DNA from: Pseudomonas sp. FP1742
Lineage (GTDB): Bacteria; Pseudomonadota; Gammaproteobacteria; Pseudomonadales; Pseudomonadaceae
Reading direction: 5' to 3'
NCBI RefSeq assembly: GCF_030687145.1
Contig: NZ_CP117460.1
Location: 2,542,001-2,606,000 of the forward strand
Length of the DNA stretch: 64,000 bases
Of the stretch, positions 8,877-16,506 are shown piece after piece. The notes beneath the pieces are model-generated. The model saw nothing but the letters and a program-made list of their open reading frames with translations. It had not been told where the DNA came from and made no database searches. Position numbers and translations under genes: made by a program. How positions within the stretch are numbered: position 1 is the first letter of the stretch; the number at the start of each line of letters is the position of its first letter.

Positions 8877-10495
8877 GGGGAGAGGTCTATAGGCGAAGGG
8901 CTGAGGATCAGTTGCGCAGCTTTCTCGGCAATCATCAGCGTCGGCGAGCAGGTGTTGCCCGAGGTGATGCGCGGCATGATCGAGGCGTCGGCGATGCGCA
9001 GGCCGGGGATGCCATGCACCCGCAGCTCGGCGTCGACTACCGCGTCCGCATCGTTGCCCATCCGGCAGGTGCCCACCGGGTGGAAAATGGTGGTGCCGAT
9101 CCGGGCGGCGGCTTCGTGCAATTGCTCTTCGCTCTGCAAGCTGTCGCCGGGCAGGTATTCCACCGGTTTGAACGCTTGCAGGGCCGGTGCAGCGACGATA
9201 CGGCGGGTCAGGCGTATCGCATCGGCTGCCACGCGCAAGTCTTCGGGGTGGCTCAGGTAGTTGGGCTGAATCAGCGGCGCTTCTCGCGGGTCGGCGGAGC
9301 GAATGTCTATGCGGCCACGGCTTTGCGGGCGCAGATCGCAGACCGACGCGGTGAAGGCGGGGAAGGCGTGCAGCGGTTCGCCAAAACGCTCCAGCGACAG
9401 GGGTTGCACGTGGTATTCGAGGTTCGCCGAGGTCTGTTCCGGCCCCGAACGGGCGAAGGCGCCGAGTTGGCTTGGCGCCATGGACAACGGGCCGCTGCGG
9501 TCATACAGATAACGCAGGCCCATGCCCATCTTGCCCCACAGCGTGCCGGCGATCTGGTTCAAGGTGCGGGCGTTTTCCAGTTTGTAGATCAGCCGCAGTT
9601 GCAGGTGGTCCTGCAGGTTGCCGCCAACGCCGGGCAGTTCATGGGCAACGCCGATGCCGAGTTGTTGCAGCAGCGGGCGAGGGCCGATGCCGGAACGCTG
9701 GAGGATGCCGGGTGAACCGACGGAGCCGGCACACAGGATGATTTCCTTGCGCGCCTTGAAGGTTTTCGCCTGATCTTGCCAACGGGCGCTGACCGCCGAG
9801 GCACGACCGTTTTCCAGCAGCACGCGGTCGACTTCAACATCGGTCAGCACCGTGAGGTTGGTGCGGTGACGGACCGGTTTGAGAAACGCCTTGGCCGCGT
9901 TCCAGCGCACCCCGGCTTTCTGGTTGACCTGGAAATAGCCGCAGCCTTCGTTGTCGCCCTGGTTGAAGTCATCGATGCTGGCAATGCCGCTTTGTTCGGC
10001 AGCAGCGCGGAAGGCATCGAGAATCGGCCACGACAGGCGTTGCCGCTCGATCCGCCATTCGCCGGCGGCACCGTGAAATTCAGAATCGCCGGCAAAATGG
10101 TTTTCGCTCTGTTTGAACAGCGGCAGCACGTCTTGCCAGCCCCAGCCGGGATTGCCCTCGGCCGCCCAGCCATCGTAGTCGCCAGCCTGGCCGCGCATGT
10201 AGATCATGCCGTTGATCGAGGAACAGCCGCCGAGCACCTTGCCACGCGGGTAGCTCAGGGCGCGGCCTTGCAGGCCCGGTTGCGACTCGGTCTTGAAACA
10301 CCAGTCGGTGCGCGGGTTGCCGATGCAGAACAGATAACCCACCGGGATATGAATCCACGGGTAGTTATCGCGGCCGCCGGCTTCGAGCAGCAACACGCGG
10401 TGTTGCGGGTTGGCTGACAGTCGATTGGCCAGCAAACACCCGGCAGGGCCGGCGCCGACCACGATGTAGTCGTATTCATCAAGGGAAGTCTGCAT
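8831..10495 (-). CDS. GMC-family oxidoreductase (choline dehydrogenase-like)
   Basis: A 554-residue FAD-dependent alcohol dehydrogenase/oxidase. The N-terminal dinucleotide fold (YDYIVVGAGPAGCLLANRL), the GMC signature near PRGKVLGGCSSINGMIYMRG, the second signature GSVGSPGILQRSGIGP, and the C-terminal catalytic His (IFHPVGTCRMG) and Asn (SGNTCSPTLM) are all present. The ATG at 10495 follows GAGGTCAGGG; an upstream ATG at 10531 has only a very close AGG. The normal C terminus near AAQLILSP is followed by a tail encoded by REP sequence ([10 protein letters not shown]). Divergent LysR at 10629 is its likely regulator. The alcohol substrate is unknown. Confidence 0.9.
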   Translation of the reverse strand: MQTSLDEYDYIVVGAGPAGCLLANRLSANPQHRVLLLEAGGRDNYPWIHIPVGYLFCIGNPRTDWCFKTESQPGLQGRALSYPRGKVLGGCSSINGMIYMRGQAGDYDGWAAEGNPGWGWQDVLPLFKQSENHFAGDSEFHGAAGEWRIERQRLSWPILDAFRAAAEQSGIASIDDFNQGDNEGCGYFQVNQKAGVRWNAAKAFLKPVRHRTNLTVLTDVEVDRVLLENGRASAVSARWQDQAKTFKARKEIILCAGSVGSPGILQRSGIGPRPLLQQLGIGVAHELPGVGGNLQDHLQLRLIYKLENARTLNQIAGTLWGKMGMGLRYLYDRSGPLSMAPSQLGAFARSGPEQTSANLEYHVQPLSLERFGEPLHAFPAFTASVCDLRPQSRGRIDIRSADPREAPLIQPNYLSHPEDLRVAADAIRLTRRIVAAPALQAFKPVEYLPGDSLQSEEQLHEAAARIGTTIFHPVGTCRMGNDADAVVDAELRVHGIPGLRIADASIMPRITSGNTCSPTLMIAEKAAQLILSPSPIDLSPVGAGLLAKAALHST

Positions 10496-10628
10496 CCCTG
10501 ACCTCGTATTGTTGTTCTTGTTGTCGGTCATCCTAGTTGTTAGCTTTCGTTAAAAGAATGTTAGTTTTTGCGCAGCTGCTGTGCGTTTTTAAACAGCGTT
10601 ATTAACGGCATAACGTCAAGGATGGTTC

Positions 10629-11522
10629 ATGTTCGACTGGAATGACCTGCGGTTTTTTCTCGAGTTGCAGCGCAGCGGCCGCTTGCTGACCGCCGCTCGC
10701 CGCTTGAACACCACCCACGCCACCGTGGCCCGACACATCGAGGCCATCGAAAAAAGCCTCGGCACCGCGCTGTTCGTCCAGCATGCCCAAGGCTACGAAC
10801 TGACCCCGGCTGGCGAAGCGCTGCTCAAGCACGCCGAGGCCATGGAAAACGTCGCGTTGCTGGCCCAGGAAGAAATCACCCAATCCACCGCGCCGCTGGG
10901 CAAGATCCGCGTCGGGGTAACGGAGGGGCTGGGCATCATGTTCCTCGCCAGCCGCATGAACGGCTTGTTCGAACGCTACCCGGGGCTGGAAGTGGAGCTG
11001 GTGGCGGTGCCGCGCTTCGTCAGCATCCTCAACCGTGAAGCGGAGATCAGCATTCACCTGGAACGCCCGGCCGCCGACATGCTGGTCACCCGCAAACTCA
11101 CCGACTATCGACTGGCGCTCTACGCCAGCCAGGCCTATCTGGACCGCTCGCCACCACTGCGCAGCCGCGAAGACCTCGGCCGCCATGCGTGGATCGGCTA
11201 CGTCGACGACTTGTTGTTCAGCCAGGAACTGATGTTCCTCAACAGCTTCTGCCGCAACCCCCGGGTGGTGTTTCACAGCACCAGCGTCATCGCCCAACAA
11301 CAGGCCGCTCGCTCGGGCCTGGGGATCGCCGTGCTGCCGTGTTACATGGCCAGCGCCGATCCTGAACTGGTGCCGTTGCTGCCGGATGAAAGCATCCAGC
11401 GCAGTTATTGGATCAGTACGCGGCGCGAGCTGCACAAGTCGGTGCGGCTGCGGGTGCTGTGGGATTACGTGGTGGGGTTGTGTGAGCGTGAGCAGGAGTT
11501 GTTGTTGGGAAAGCCCGTTTAA
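10629..11522 (+). CDS. LysR-family transcriptional regulator
   Basis: A 297-residue LysR protein: winged helix-turn-helix at the N terminus (GRLLTAARRLNTTHATVARHI, about residues 16-36) and a substrate-binding regulatory domain. It begins MFDWNDLRFFLELQ, as in many single-target LysR regulators. It is divergent from the GMC oxidoreductase gene with 133 bases between starts, so that gene is the likely target. Confidence 0.88.
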   Translation: MFDWNDLRFFLELQRSGRLLTAARRLNTTHATVARHIEAIEKSLGTALFVQHAQGYELTPAGEALLKHAEAMENVALLAQEEITQSTAPLGKIRVGVTEGLGIMFLASRMNGLFERYPGLEVELVAVPRFVSILNREAEISIHLERPAADMLVTRKLTDYRLALYASQAYLDRSPPLRSREDLGRHAWIGYVDDLLFSQELMFLNSFCRNPRVVFHSTSVIAQQQAARSGLGIAVLPCYMASADPELVPLLPDESIQRSYWISTRRELHKSVRLRVLWDYVVGLCEREQELLLGKPV

Positions 11523-11654
11523 ACAAGAAAAATCGCGATCGTTTAAATGAAGCTTGCCGTTACCATCCAAAGGCTACAACGCCTTGCGCCACCCCCTACA
11601 CGTAAGACAGAATCCGCCGGCTTGTGCGCCCTGGGCCCGCTCGGTAACTTGATT

Positions 11655-11850
11655 CCCGTCACTGCCCATCAGTGATCGGGTTTAGCAGCCCGGGGTTATA
11701 AGCAAGGTGCACAAGCTCTTGTCAGTCAGGCATTCCCATGCCTGCACTTGATGGTGGTTGTGCGCAGGGCGCCTTCGGGCGCGCCGGCTTTGCTAGCTTC
11801 CCCGGTCTGCTAACCTGCGTACAGCTGCCTCCCTCTCGTTTAGCAGCAGG
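11655..11850 (+). ncRNA. Long structured 5' leader of the DUF6124 gene
   Basis: The 358-base gap ahead of the DUF6124 gene is full of short hairpins: TCACT/AGTGA (11659-11675), CGGG/CCCG around 11677-11693, GGCAT/ATGCC (about 11729-11742), and GCGCC-TTCG-GGCGC with a stable UUCG loop (about 11769-11782). TTTAGCAG occurs twice (11681-11688 and 11839-11846), and its complement CTGCTAA occurs once between them (11807-11813), so two helices exclude each other. This looks like a folded regulatory leader rather than a gene. I believe similar leaders recur before such genes in Pseudomonas but could not check. The exact 5' end is unknown. Confidence 0.5.
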
Positions 11851-11880
11851 AGGGTGGCACCCAATCAGAGAAGCCAGCTT

Positions 11881-12240
11881 ATGTTCAAGGTTACGCCCAA
11901 TCCGCCGGACGCCGATCCGGTCTCCCCGTACGAACCCGATTCAAAGAAGCTCAACGAGGCCGCCGAGCGGGCTCTGAATTTCCACTTCCCTTCAAACGCC
12001 GACATCAAAGCCACCGCGCGTAAACCCAGCAAACTGTTTGCCGTAGCCCCAGAGGCCACGGCCGAAACCCTGGCGGTTTTTCTGGTCGAGACCCTGGCCT
12101 CGGTCGATGTGATGGTCCATCAGTTGGTGGATCATCTGGAGGGTGAGTCGCGCTACGCCCTGCTGGGTATTTCAAACAGCATCATGGTGGCGGAGATCAC
12201 CGCGAACCGGGTGCTGGATAAGATTGATCTGCCCAAGTAG
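11881..12240 (+). CDS. DUF6124 family protein
   Basis: A 119-residue cytoplasmic protein starting MFKVTPNPPDADPVSPYE, a Pro/Asp-rich N terminus followed by a helical domain (PEATAETLAVFLVETLASVDVMVHQLVDHLEG). I recognise it as the DUF6124 (formerly DUF3077-like) family common in Pseudomonas and of unknown function. The ATG at 11881 has AGAGAAG seven bases upstream. It is preceded by a leader of at least 200 bases with mutually exclusive pairings and followed by a GC-rich hairpin, so it is a stand-alone unit with probable RNA-level control. Confidence 0.85.
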   Translation: MFKVTPNPPDADPVSPYEPDSKKLNEAAERALNFHFPSNADIKATARKPSKLFAVAPEATAETLAVFLVETLASVDVMVHQLVDHLEGESRYALLGISNSIMVAEITANRVLDKIDLPK

Positions 12241-12282
12241 GCGCGCTCTGCTGGGGTGAGTGGGTAACTGACGTTGGGCTGT

Positions 12283-12309
12283 GCAGCGGTCCCTTTTTGG
12301 GGCCGCTGC
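12283..12309 (+). terminator. GC-rich hairpin after the DUF6124 gene
   Basis: GCAGCGG / CCGCTGC arms enclose a T-rich loop 43 bases after the stop. There is no T-run after the stem, so it may be a weak terminator or mRNA-stabilising hairpin. A single degenerate REP-like arm (CTCCCTCGCCACAG) follows near 12330. Confidence 0.4.
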
Positions 12310-12347
12310 GCGGTCCAGCGGGAGTAAGCTCCCTCGCCACAGAGTGT

Positions 12348-13724
12348 TCAATGGTGCTGGTCAACAGGAATCGACAGGGTCGCCCGCAACCCACCTTCCG
12401 GCGGATTGACCAGAGTAATCCGCCCACCCAGCCGCGTCGCGATGGTGTTGACGATGGCCAGCCCCAGGCCCGCGCCCCCAGTGTTTCCACGGCTGTAAAA
12501 GCGTTCGAACAATCGTGCGCGATCCGCTTCGTCGATGCCCGGTCCCTGGTCCTGGACGCTCAAGTTGTAGAACCCGTCGTCCTGGCTCAGTTGCACGGTG
12601 ATGACGCCGTGCTCCGGCGAAAAATTCGCCGCGTTGGTGACCAGGTTGTTCAGGGCGATGTCGATGGCGCCGGCATCGGCAAGGACTTTGAAAGGCCGGT
12701 CTTCGGCGTCGAAAGCCAGTTCCAGGTTCCTGCTCAGCAACCAGGGTGTGAGCTGGGCCAGGCTGGCGCGCACGGTTTCGCTCAGGTCGATGCTGTGCAG
12801 CACCGGCGCCACGGCCTTGGGTTCTAGACGGGCCATGGTCAACAACTGATTGACCAGACGGCTGGCGCGATCGACCCCGGCAATCAGAAACGCCAGGGAC
12901 TCACGACGTTCCTGTTCCGTGCCGGCCTCCTGCAGGTTTTGCGCATGCACCCGCAATACGGCCAGTGGTGTGCGTAATTCGTGGGCGGCGTCGGCGATGA
13001 AGCGCCGCTCACGGCCAAGCACCTCTTGAATTTGCGCGAGCATGCGATTGAGCGCCGCTTGCATCGGTTCCAGTTCGCTGGGCAACGGCGTCAGTTGCAA
13101 CGGCTCCAGAGAACCGCTGTGCCGTGCCCGCAACGTCGCCGCCATATCGGCCAGGGGTTTGAGTCCCCAGCCAATGGCCAGCCAGACCATGGCCGCTAGA
13201 ATCAGGCTGCCCAACACATTGGGCCACAGCGTGTGACGCACGATCCGGTCGACCAGGTCCGCACGCACGTCGTCCCGTTCACCGACCCAGATGCTCAGGT
13301 CGTTCTGTTTGTCTTCGAGCACGAACACCCGCCAATGACGGTTGTTCAAATCCACCACATCGCTGAAACCATGTGTCGTCGGCGGCGCGGTGAAGGAGGG
13401 GGCACTGGCGGTGTGCACCAGCACTTCGCCCTTGCGATTCCACACCTGAAAGGCAATTTTGCCTTCATAGGGGTGACCATCGACGCCCGGCACCGCTTCA
13501 CTCAAGGCCTTGTTGAACGCTTGATACAGTTCGGCGTGTTCATGACTGGCCAGTGGCATGCGCATCACACCCTGCAGCAGCCGGGCGTTCTGCGCCAGTT
13601 GGGCGTCGTAGACTTCGGCGATTTCGTGATTGCTGTCGTGCAGGTTGAACACGCTGAGGATTGCCAACCCCGTCAGCATCAGGCCGATGATCAGCGTCAG
13701 GGTACGACGCCGGATCGAAGTCAT
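12348..13724 (-). CDS. Sensor histidine kinase of an OmpR-type pair
   Basis: A 458-residue membrane kinase: first membrane helix about residues 8-27, periplasmic sensor about 30-165, second helix about 168-188, HAMP, then the dimerisation domain with phospho-acceptor His248 (FIADAAHELRTPL). The ATPase domain shows N box NLVTNAANFSPEHG, G1 DQGPGID and G2 GGAGLGLAI. It is the last gene of a seven-gene operon and overlaps the response regulator by 4 bases. The stimulus is unknown; it resembles the QseC/PmrB class in layout. Confidence 0.93.
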   Translation of the reverse strand: MTSIRRRTLTLIIGLMLTGLAILSVFNLHDSNHEIAEVYDAQLAQNARLLQGVMRMPLASHEHAELYQAFNKALSEAVPGVDGHPYEGKIAFQVWNRKGEVLVHTASAPSFTAPPTTHGFSDVVDLNNRHWRVFVLEDKQNDLSIWVGERDDVRADLVDRIVRHTLWPNVLGSLILAAMVWLAIGWGLKPLADMAATLRARHSGSLEPLQLTPLPSELEPMQAALNRMLAQIQEVLGRERRFIADAAHELRTPLAVLRVHAQNLQEAGTEQERRESLAFLIAGVDRASRLVNQLLTMARLEPKAVAPVLHSIDLSETVRASLAQLTPWLLSRNLELAFDAEDRPFKVLADAGAIDIALNNLVTNAANFSPEHGVITVQLSQDDGFYNLSVQDQGPGIDEADRARLFERFYSRGNTGGAGLGLAIVNTIATRLGGRITLVNPPEGGLRATLSIPVDQHH

Positions 13725-14383
13725 CGACGCTCCTCCACCAGATAACCCACCCCACGAATGGTGCGGATCAGGTCGGTGGAGAACTTCTTGCGCAGGTGAT
13801 GGATATGCACTTCCAGGGTGTTGCTTTCGGCTTCCTCGTTCCAGCCGTAAAGCAGTTGCATCAGGTGGTCGCGGGTCATGACCCGGCCCGGAGGCGAGAG
13901 CAATTCGTGGAGCAGTTGATATTCCTTGGGCGTCAACGCCACCGGCTCGCCCTGATAACTGACTTGCTGGGTGCCGGGGTTCAGGCTGATGCCGGCGTGT
14001 TCGATCAGCACTTGCGCGCGACCGGCACTGCGGCGCAACAAGGCCCGCAGGCGAGCCTTGAGTTCGGCCAGGTCGAAGGGTTTGACCAGGTAATCATCGG
14101 CGCCGGCATCCAGCCCGGCAATGCGGTCTTCGGTGGCATCCCGGGCGGTGAGGATCAGCACCGGCAGGTTCGAGCCGCTGTCACGCAAGCGACGCAACAC
14201 TTCCAGGCCGTCCATGCGCGGCAGGCCGAGGTCGAGCACGGCCACATCGAACGTTTCGCTGAGCAGTGAATGCAAGGCGCTGCTGCCGTCCTGCAGCCAG
14301 TCGACGGTGTAACCCTCACGGCCCAGGGCCTGATGAATGCCCTCGCCGAGGGCCACGTCATCCTCGATCAGTAATAAACGCAC
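13721..14383 (-). CDS. OmpR/QseB-PmrA class response regulator
   Basis: A 220-residue DNA-binding response regulator. The receiver domain has acidic pocket Glu7-Asp8-Asp9, phospho-acceptor Asp51 and Lys101. The C-terminal winged helix reads LTPKEYQLLHELLSPPGRVMTRDHL with recognition helix NTLEVHIHHLRKKF, typical of the QseB/PmrA/CreB branch. Co-translated with the kinase. The divergent promoter at the head of this operon holds two CTTAA-type repeat pairs with 5-base spacers, the kind of site this branch binds, so autoregulation is likely. Confidence 0.93.
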   Translation of the reverse strand: MRLLLIEDDVALGEGIHQALGREGYTVDWLQDGSSALHSLLSETFDVAVLDLGLPRMDGLEVLRRLRDSGSNLPVLILTARDATEDRIAGLDAGADDYLVKPFDLAELKARLRALLRRSAGRAQVLIEHAGISLNPGTQQVSYQGEPVALTPKEYQLLHELLSPPGRVMTRDHLMQLLYGWNEEAESNTLEVHIHHLRKKFSTDLIRTIRGVGYLVEERR

Positions 14384-14394
14384 GCGGACTCCTG

Positions 14395-15039
14395 TCAGTT
14401 GAGTTTCTTGTTCACGTCCACCAGTAACGCTTCGATCTCTTTGCGCCGCCCGGCGTCGGCGCTTTCCCGGCCAGGGCGGGGCGCTGCTTGCAGGGCTTTT
14501 TGCAGTGCTTGCTTGGCTTCACCATAGCGCTTTTGACGGTAAAGGTGATCGCCCCAGAAGTACAGACTGTCGATGCCGGTCGGGTTCAGCTCCAAGGCCT
14601 GCTTCAACAGTTGTTCGGCCTTGTCGGCGTCGCCGAAACCGATAGGCCAGCCGGGCACCCGATCATACAGTGCCGCGAGGCTGGTGTAGGCCGAGCCTTG
14701 CAGGGCCTTGGGATCGATGGTCAGGGCTTTTTCCAGATCGACTTTGGCCGCCTTGGCCTTGCTCAGGGCACCGAGGCCACCCTGGGCTCCGGCCCAACTG
14801 CTGGTGACGATACCGGACCAGATCCACGCTTCGGCCAGGGATTGGCGTTCCCGGGTGAACGTCGAGGCCTGGGCTGCGAGTTTTTCGAAGGCGGCGCTGC
14901 GCTGTTCGGCGGGCAATTCGTACTGGATGTGCGCCCAGCTTTGTTGAATGGCATTGAGGCGCTGCTGATCGGCGGCGTCCAGCGCCCAGACGCTTTGGCT
15001 CAGTACCCCGAACAGCAAGCAGGCGAGAATTTTCTTCAT
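14395..15039 (-). CDS. Periplasmic TPR-repeat protein
   Basis: A 214-residue protein with a signal peptide (MKKILACLLFGVLSQSVWA, cleavage about residue 19) and tetratricopeptide-like helices (LEKALTIDPKALQGSAYTSLAALYD and AEQLLKQALELNPTGIDSLYFWGDHLY). It probably acts in the periplasm as a binding or scaffold protein. It lies between the SDR gene (4-base overlap) and the response regulator (11-base gap), so it is co-transcribed with the enzymes and could link their product or stress to the kinase; that link is inference. Confidence 0.8.
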   Translation of the reverse strand: MKKILACLLFGVLSQSVWALDAADQQRLNAIQQSWAHIQYELPAEQRSAAFEKLAAQASTFTRERQSLAEAWIWSGIVTSSWAGAQGGLGALSKAKAAKVDLEKALTIDPKALQGSAYTSLAALYDRVPGWPIGFGDADKAEQLLKQALELNPTGIDSLYFWGDHLYRQKRYGEAKQALQKALQAAPRPGRESADAGRRKEIEALLVDVNKKLN

Positions 15040-15845
15040 GGTTTGAGGCTCTCCTTATCGGTCTTCTGACTCAGGCGACGGATCAGCGGCAATTGCTTGC
15101 GCAAGCCACGGTCCACCAGATGCGGCAACAGACTGTTCAGACGCACGAAAAAGCGTTCCGGCCAGCCCAGGTACAAGTCGCGACGGTCACCGGCAATGGC
15201 GTGGATGACCGCCGAGGCAACGGTTTGCGGGTCGTCGACATTGGCTTTGAGCGCATCGTTCAGCGCTTGGGCCGCCGCACTGTTCATGCTGGTGCGGGTC
15301 GCCCGGGGGGCGACGTAGAGCACGTTGATCCGGGTATCGGCCAGTTCCCGGCGCAGGGCTTCGGAGAAACCGCGCAGGGCAAACTTGGTGGCGCAATAGC
15401 TGGCGTAACCGGGGTAGCCGATGGAGCCGTAGGTCGAACCGACGTTCACCACCATGGCACTCTCGGCCTGCTTGAGCAGCGGCAGCAACAACTTGGTCAG
15501 GCAGATCGGTGCGCCGACATTCACTGCCAGCATGGCGTTGACCTCGCTGTCATCGAGCTGTTCGAGCATGGCGAAGTGATTGACGCCCGCGGCATTGATC
15601 AGCAGGTTGATGCCGCCGATTGCTTCGGCCGCGGCCAGCACGTTGCGCCGGTCGTCGGGCGAGGTCAGGTCCGCACCGACCCAGCGCAACTGCTCCGGGT
15701 AGCGTTCGAGCAAGGGCTCCAGCGACTCCCGATGCCGGGCCACGGCCAATACATGGGCGCCACTGGCACACAGGGTGCCGGCGATGGCCAGGCCGATGCC
15801 GCCGCTGGCTCCGGTCAATACCACGCGAGCCTCAGACGGGCGCAT
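15036..15845 (-). CDS. Short-chain dehydrogenase/reductase
   Basis: A 269-residue classical SDR: cofactor motif TGASGGIG at residues 11-18, NAAG at 84-87, and the catalytic Ser137, Tyr150 and Lys154 (YASYCATK). It would reduce or oxidise a carbonyl/alcohol with NAD(P)H. A start at 15845 overlaps the preceding gene by 14 bases; the longer ORF upstream is only out-of-frame reading of that gene. Within this operon it likely modifies the acyl-derived product of the AMP ligase and di-iron enzyme. Substrate unknown. Confidence 0.88.
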   Translation of the reverse strand: MRPSEARVVLTGASGGIGLAIAGTLCASGAHVLAVARHRESLEPLLERYPEQLRWVGADLTSPDDRRNVLAAAEAIGGINLLINAAGVNHFAMLEQLDDSEVNAMLAVNVGAPICLTKLLLPLLKQAESAMVVNVGSTYGSIGYPGYASYCATKFALRGFSEALRRELADTRINVLYVAPRATRTSMNSAAAQALNDALKANVDDPQTVASAVIHAIAGDRRDLYLGWPERFFVRLNSLLPHLVDRGLRKQLPLIRRLSQKTDKESLKP

Positions 15846-16506
15846 GCAGATTCTCCCCATCACGCGGCAGGCCGCGGAACATGTCGGTGTAGAGCTTGTA
15901 CACGACCTTCGAGGCATGAATCACCGCGGCCTGATCGGCCGGGTCTTCGAGCATGTTCATCAAGCGGCAGTAGGTCTGCATGTGTTCGATATCCAGCGAG
16001 CCGTGGGAGCTCAGGTAGCTGAAGGCGGTTTCCGGCAGCGCCAGGCGTTCGCGGATGCTGCCGGCCGCGTGGGTGGCCAGGGCAATGCTGGTGCCTTCCA
16101 GCACGTTGACCATGCCGAACAGGCCTACCGGGTTGTCCCGGGCAATCAGGTCGTAGAGGAAGCTGATCATCAACTCGATTGGCAGCGAGGGACGGCCGTC
16201 ACGCACGGCGTCTTTGTCACCGCCACAGGCCGCGATGTCATCGAGTACCCATTGTTCATGGCCGTATTCGTCCTCGATGTACTCGCACACCGCTTTGCGC
16301 AACCATTCCAGGCGCTGCGGCAGACGTGCGCCGCACGCCATCATCAACGGTACGGTATGGCGCACGTGATAGTAGGCCTGGGCGAGGAAGGCGCGGTAGC
16401 TGTCCAGGCTGACCTTGCCCTCAAGGGCATCGAGGATGATCGGCAGGTTGAACAACTCGTGGCGTTCCTGCTGGGTGGCTTCTTGCAGAGTGTCGAAAAA
16501 ACTCAT
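15832..16506 (-). CDS. Haem-oxygenase-like di-iron (TenA-fold) protein
   Basis: A 224-residue all-helical protein of the 'iron-containing redox enzyme' type (HDO superfamily; relatives include the fatty-acid decarboxylase UndA and N-oxygenase SznF). Likely metal ligands are visible: Glu80 and His83 in EDEYGHEQW, Glu137 in NVLEGTS, and His168, Asp172 and His175 in SHGSLDIEH, the usual three-carboxylate/three-His pattern. It would activate O2 for oxidation of a small or acyl substrate. The start overlaps the AMP ligase stop by 4 bases. Assigning a reaction is not possible from sequence. Confidence 0.82.
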   Translation of the reverse strand: MSFFDTLQEATQQERHELFNLPIILDALEGKVSLDSYRAFLAQAYYHVRHTVPLMMACGARLPQRLEWLRKAVCEYIEDEYGHEQWVLDDIAACGGDKDAVRDGRPSLPIELMISFLYDLIARDNPVGLFGMVNVLEGTSIALATHAAGSIRERLALPETAFSYLSSHGSLDIEHMQTYCRLMNMLEDPADQAAVIHASKVVYKLYTDMFRGLPRDGENLHAPV

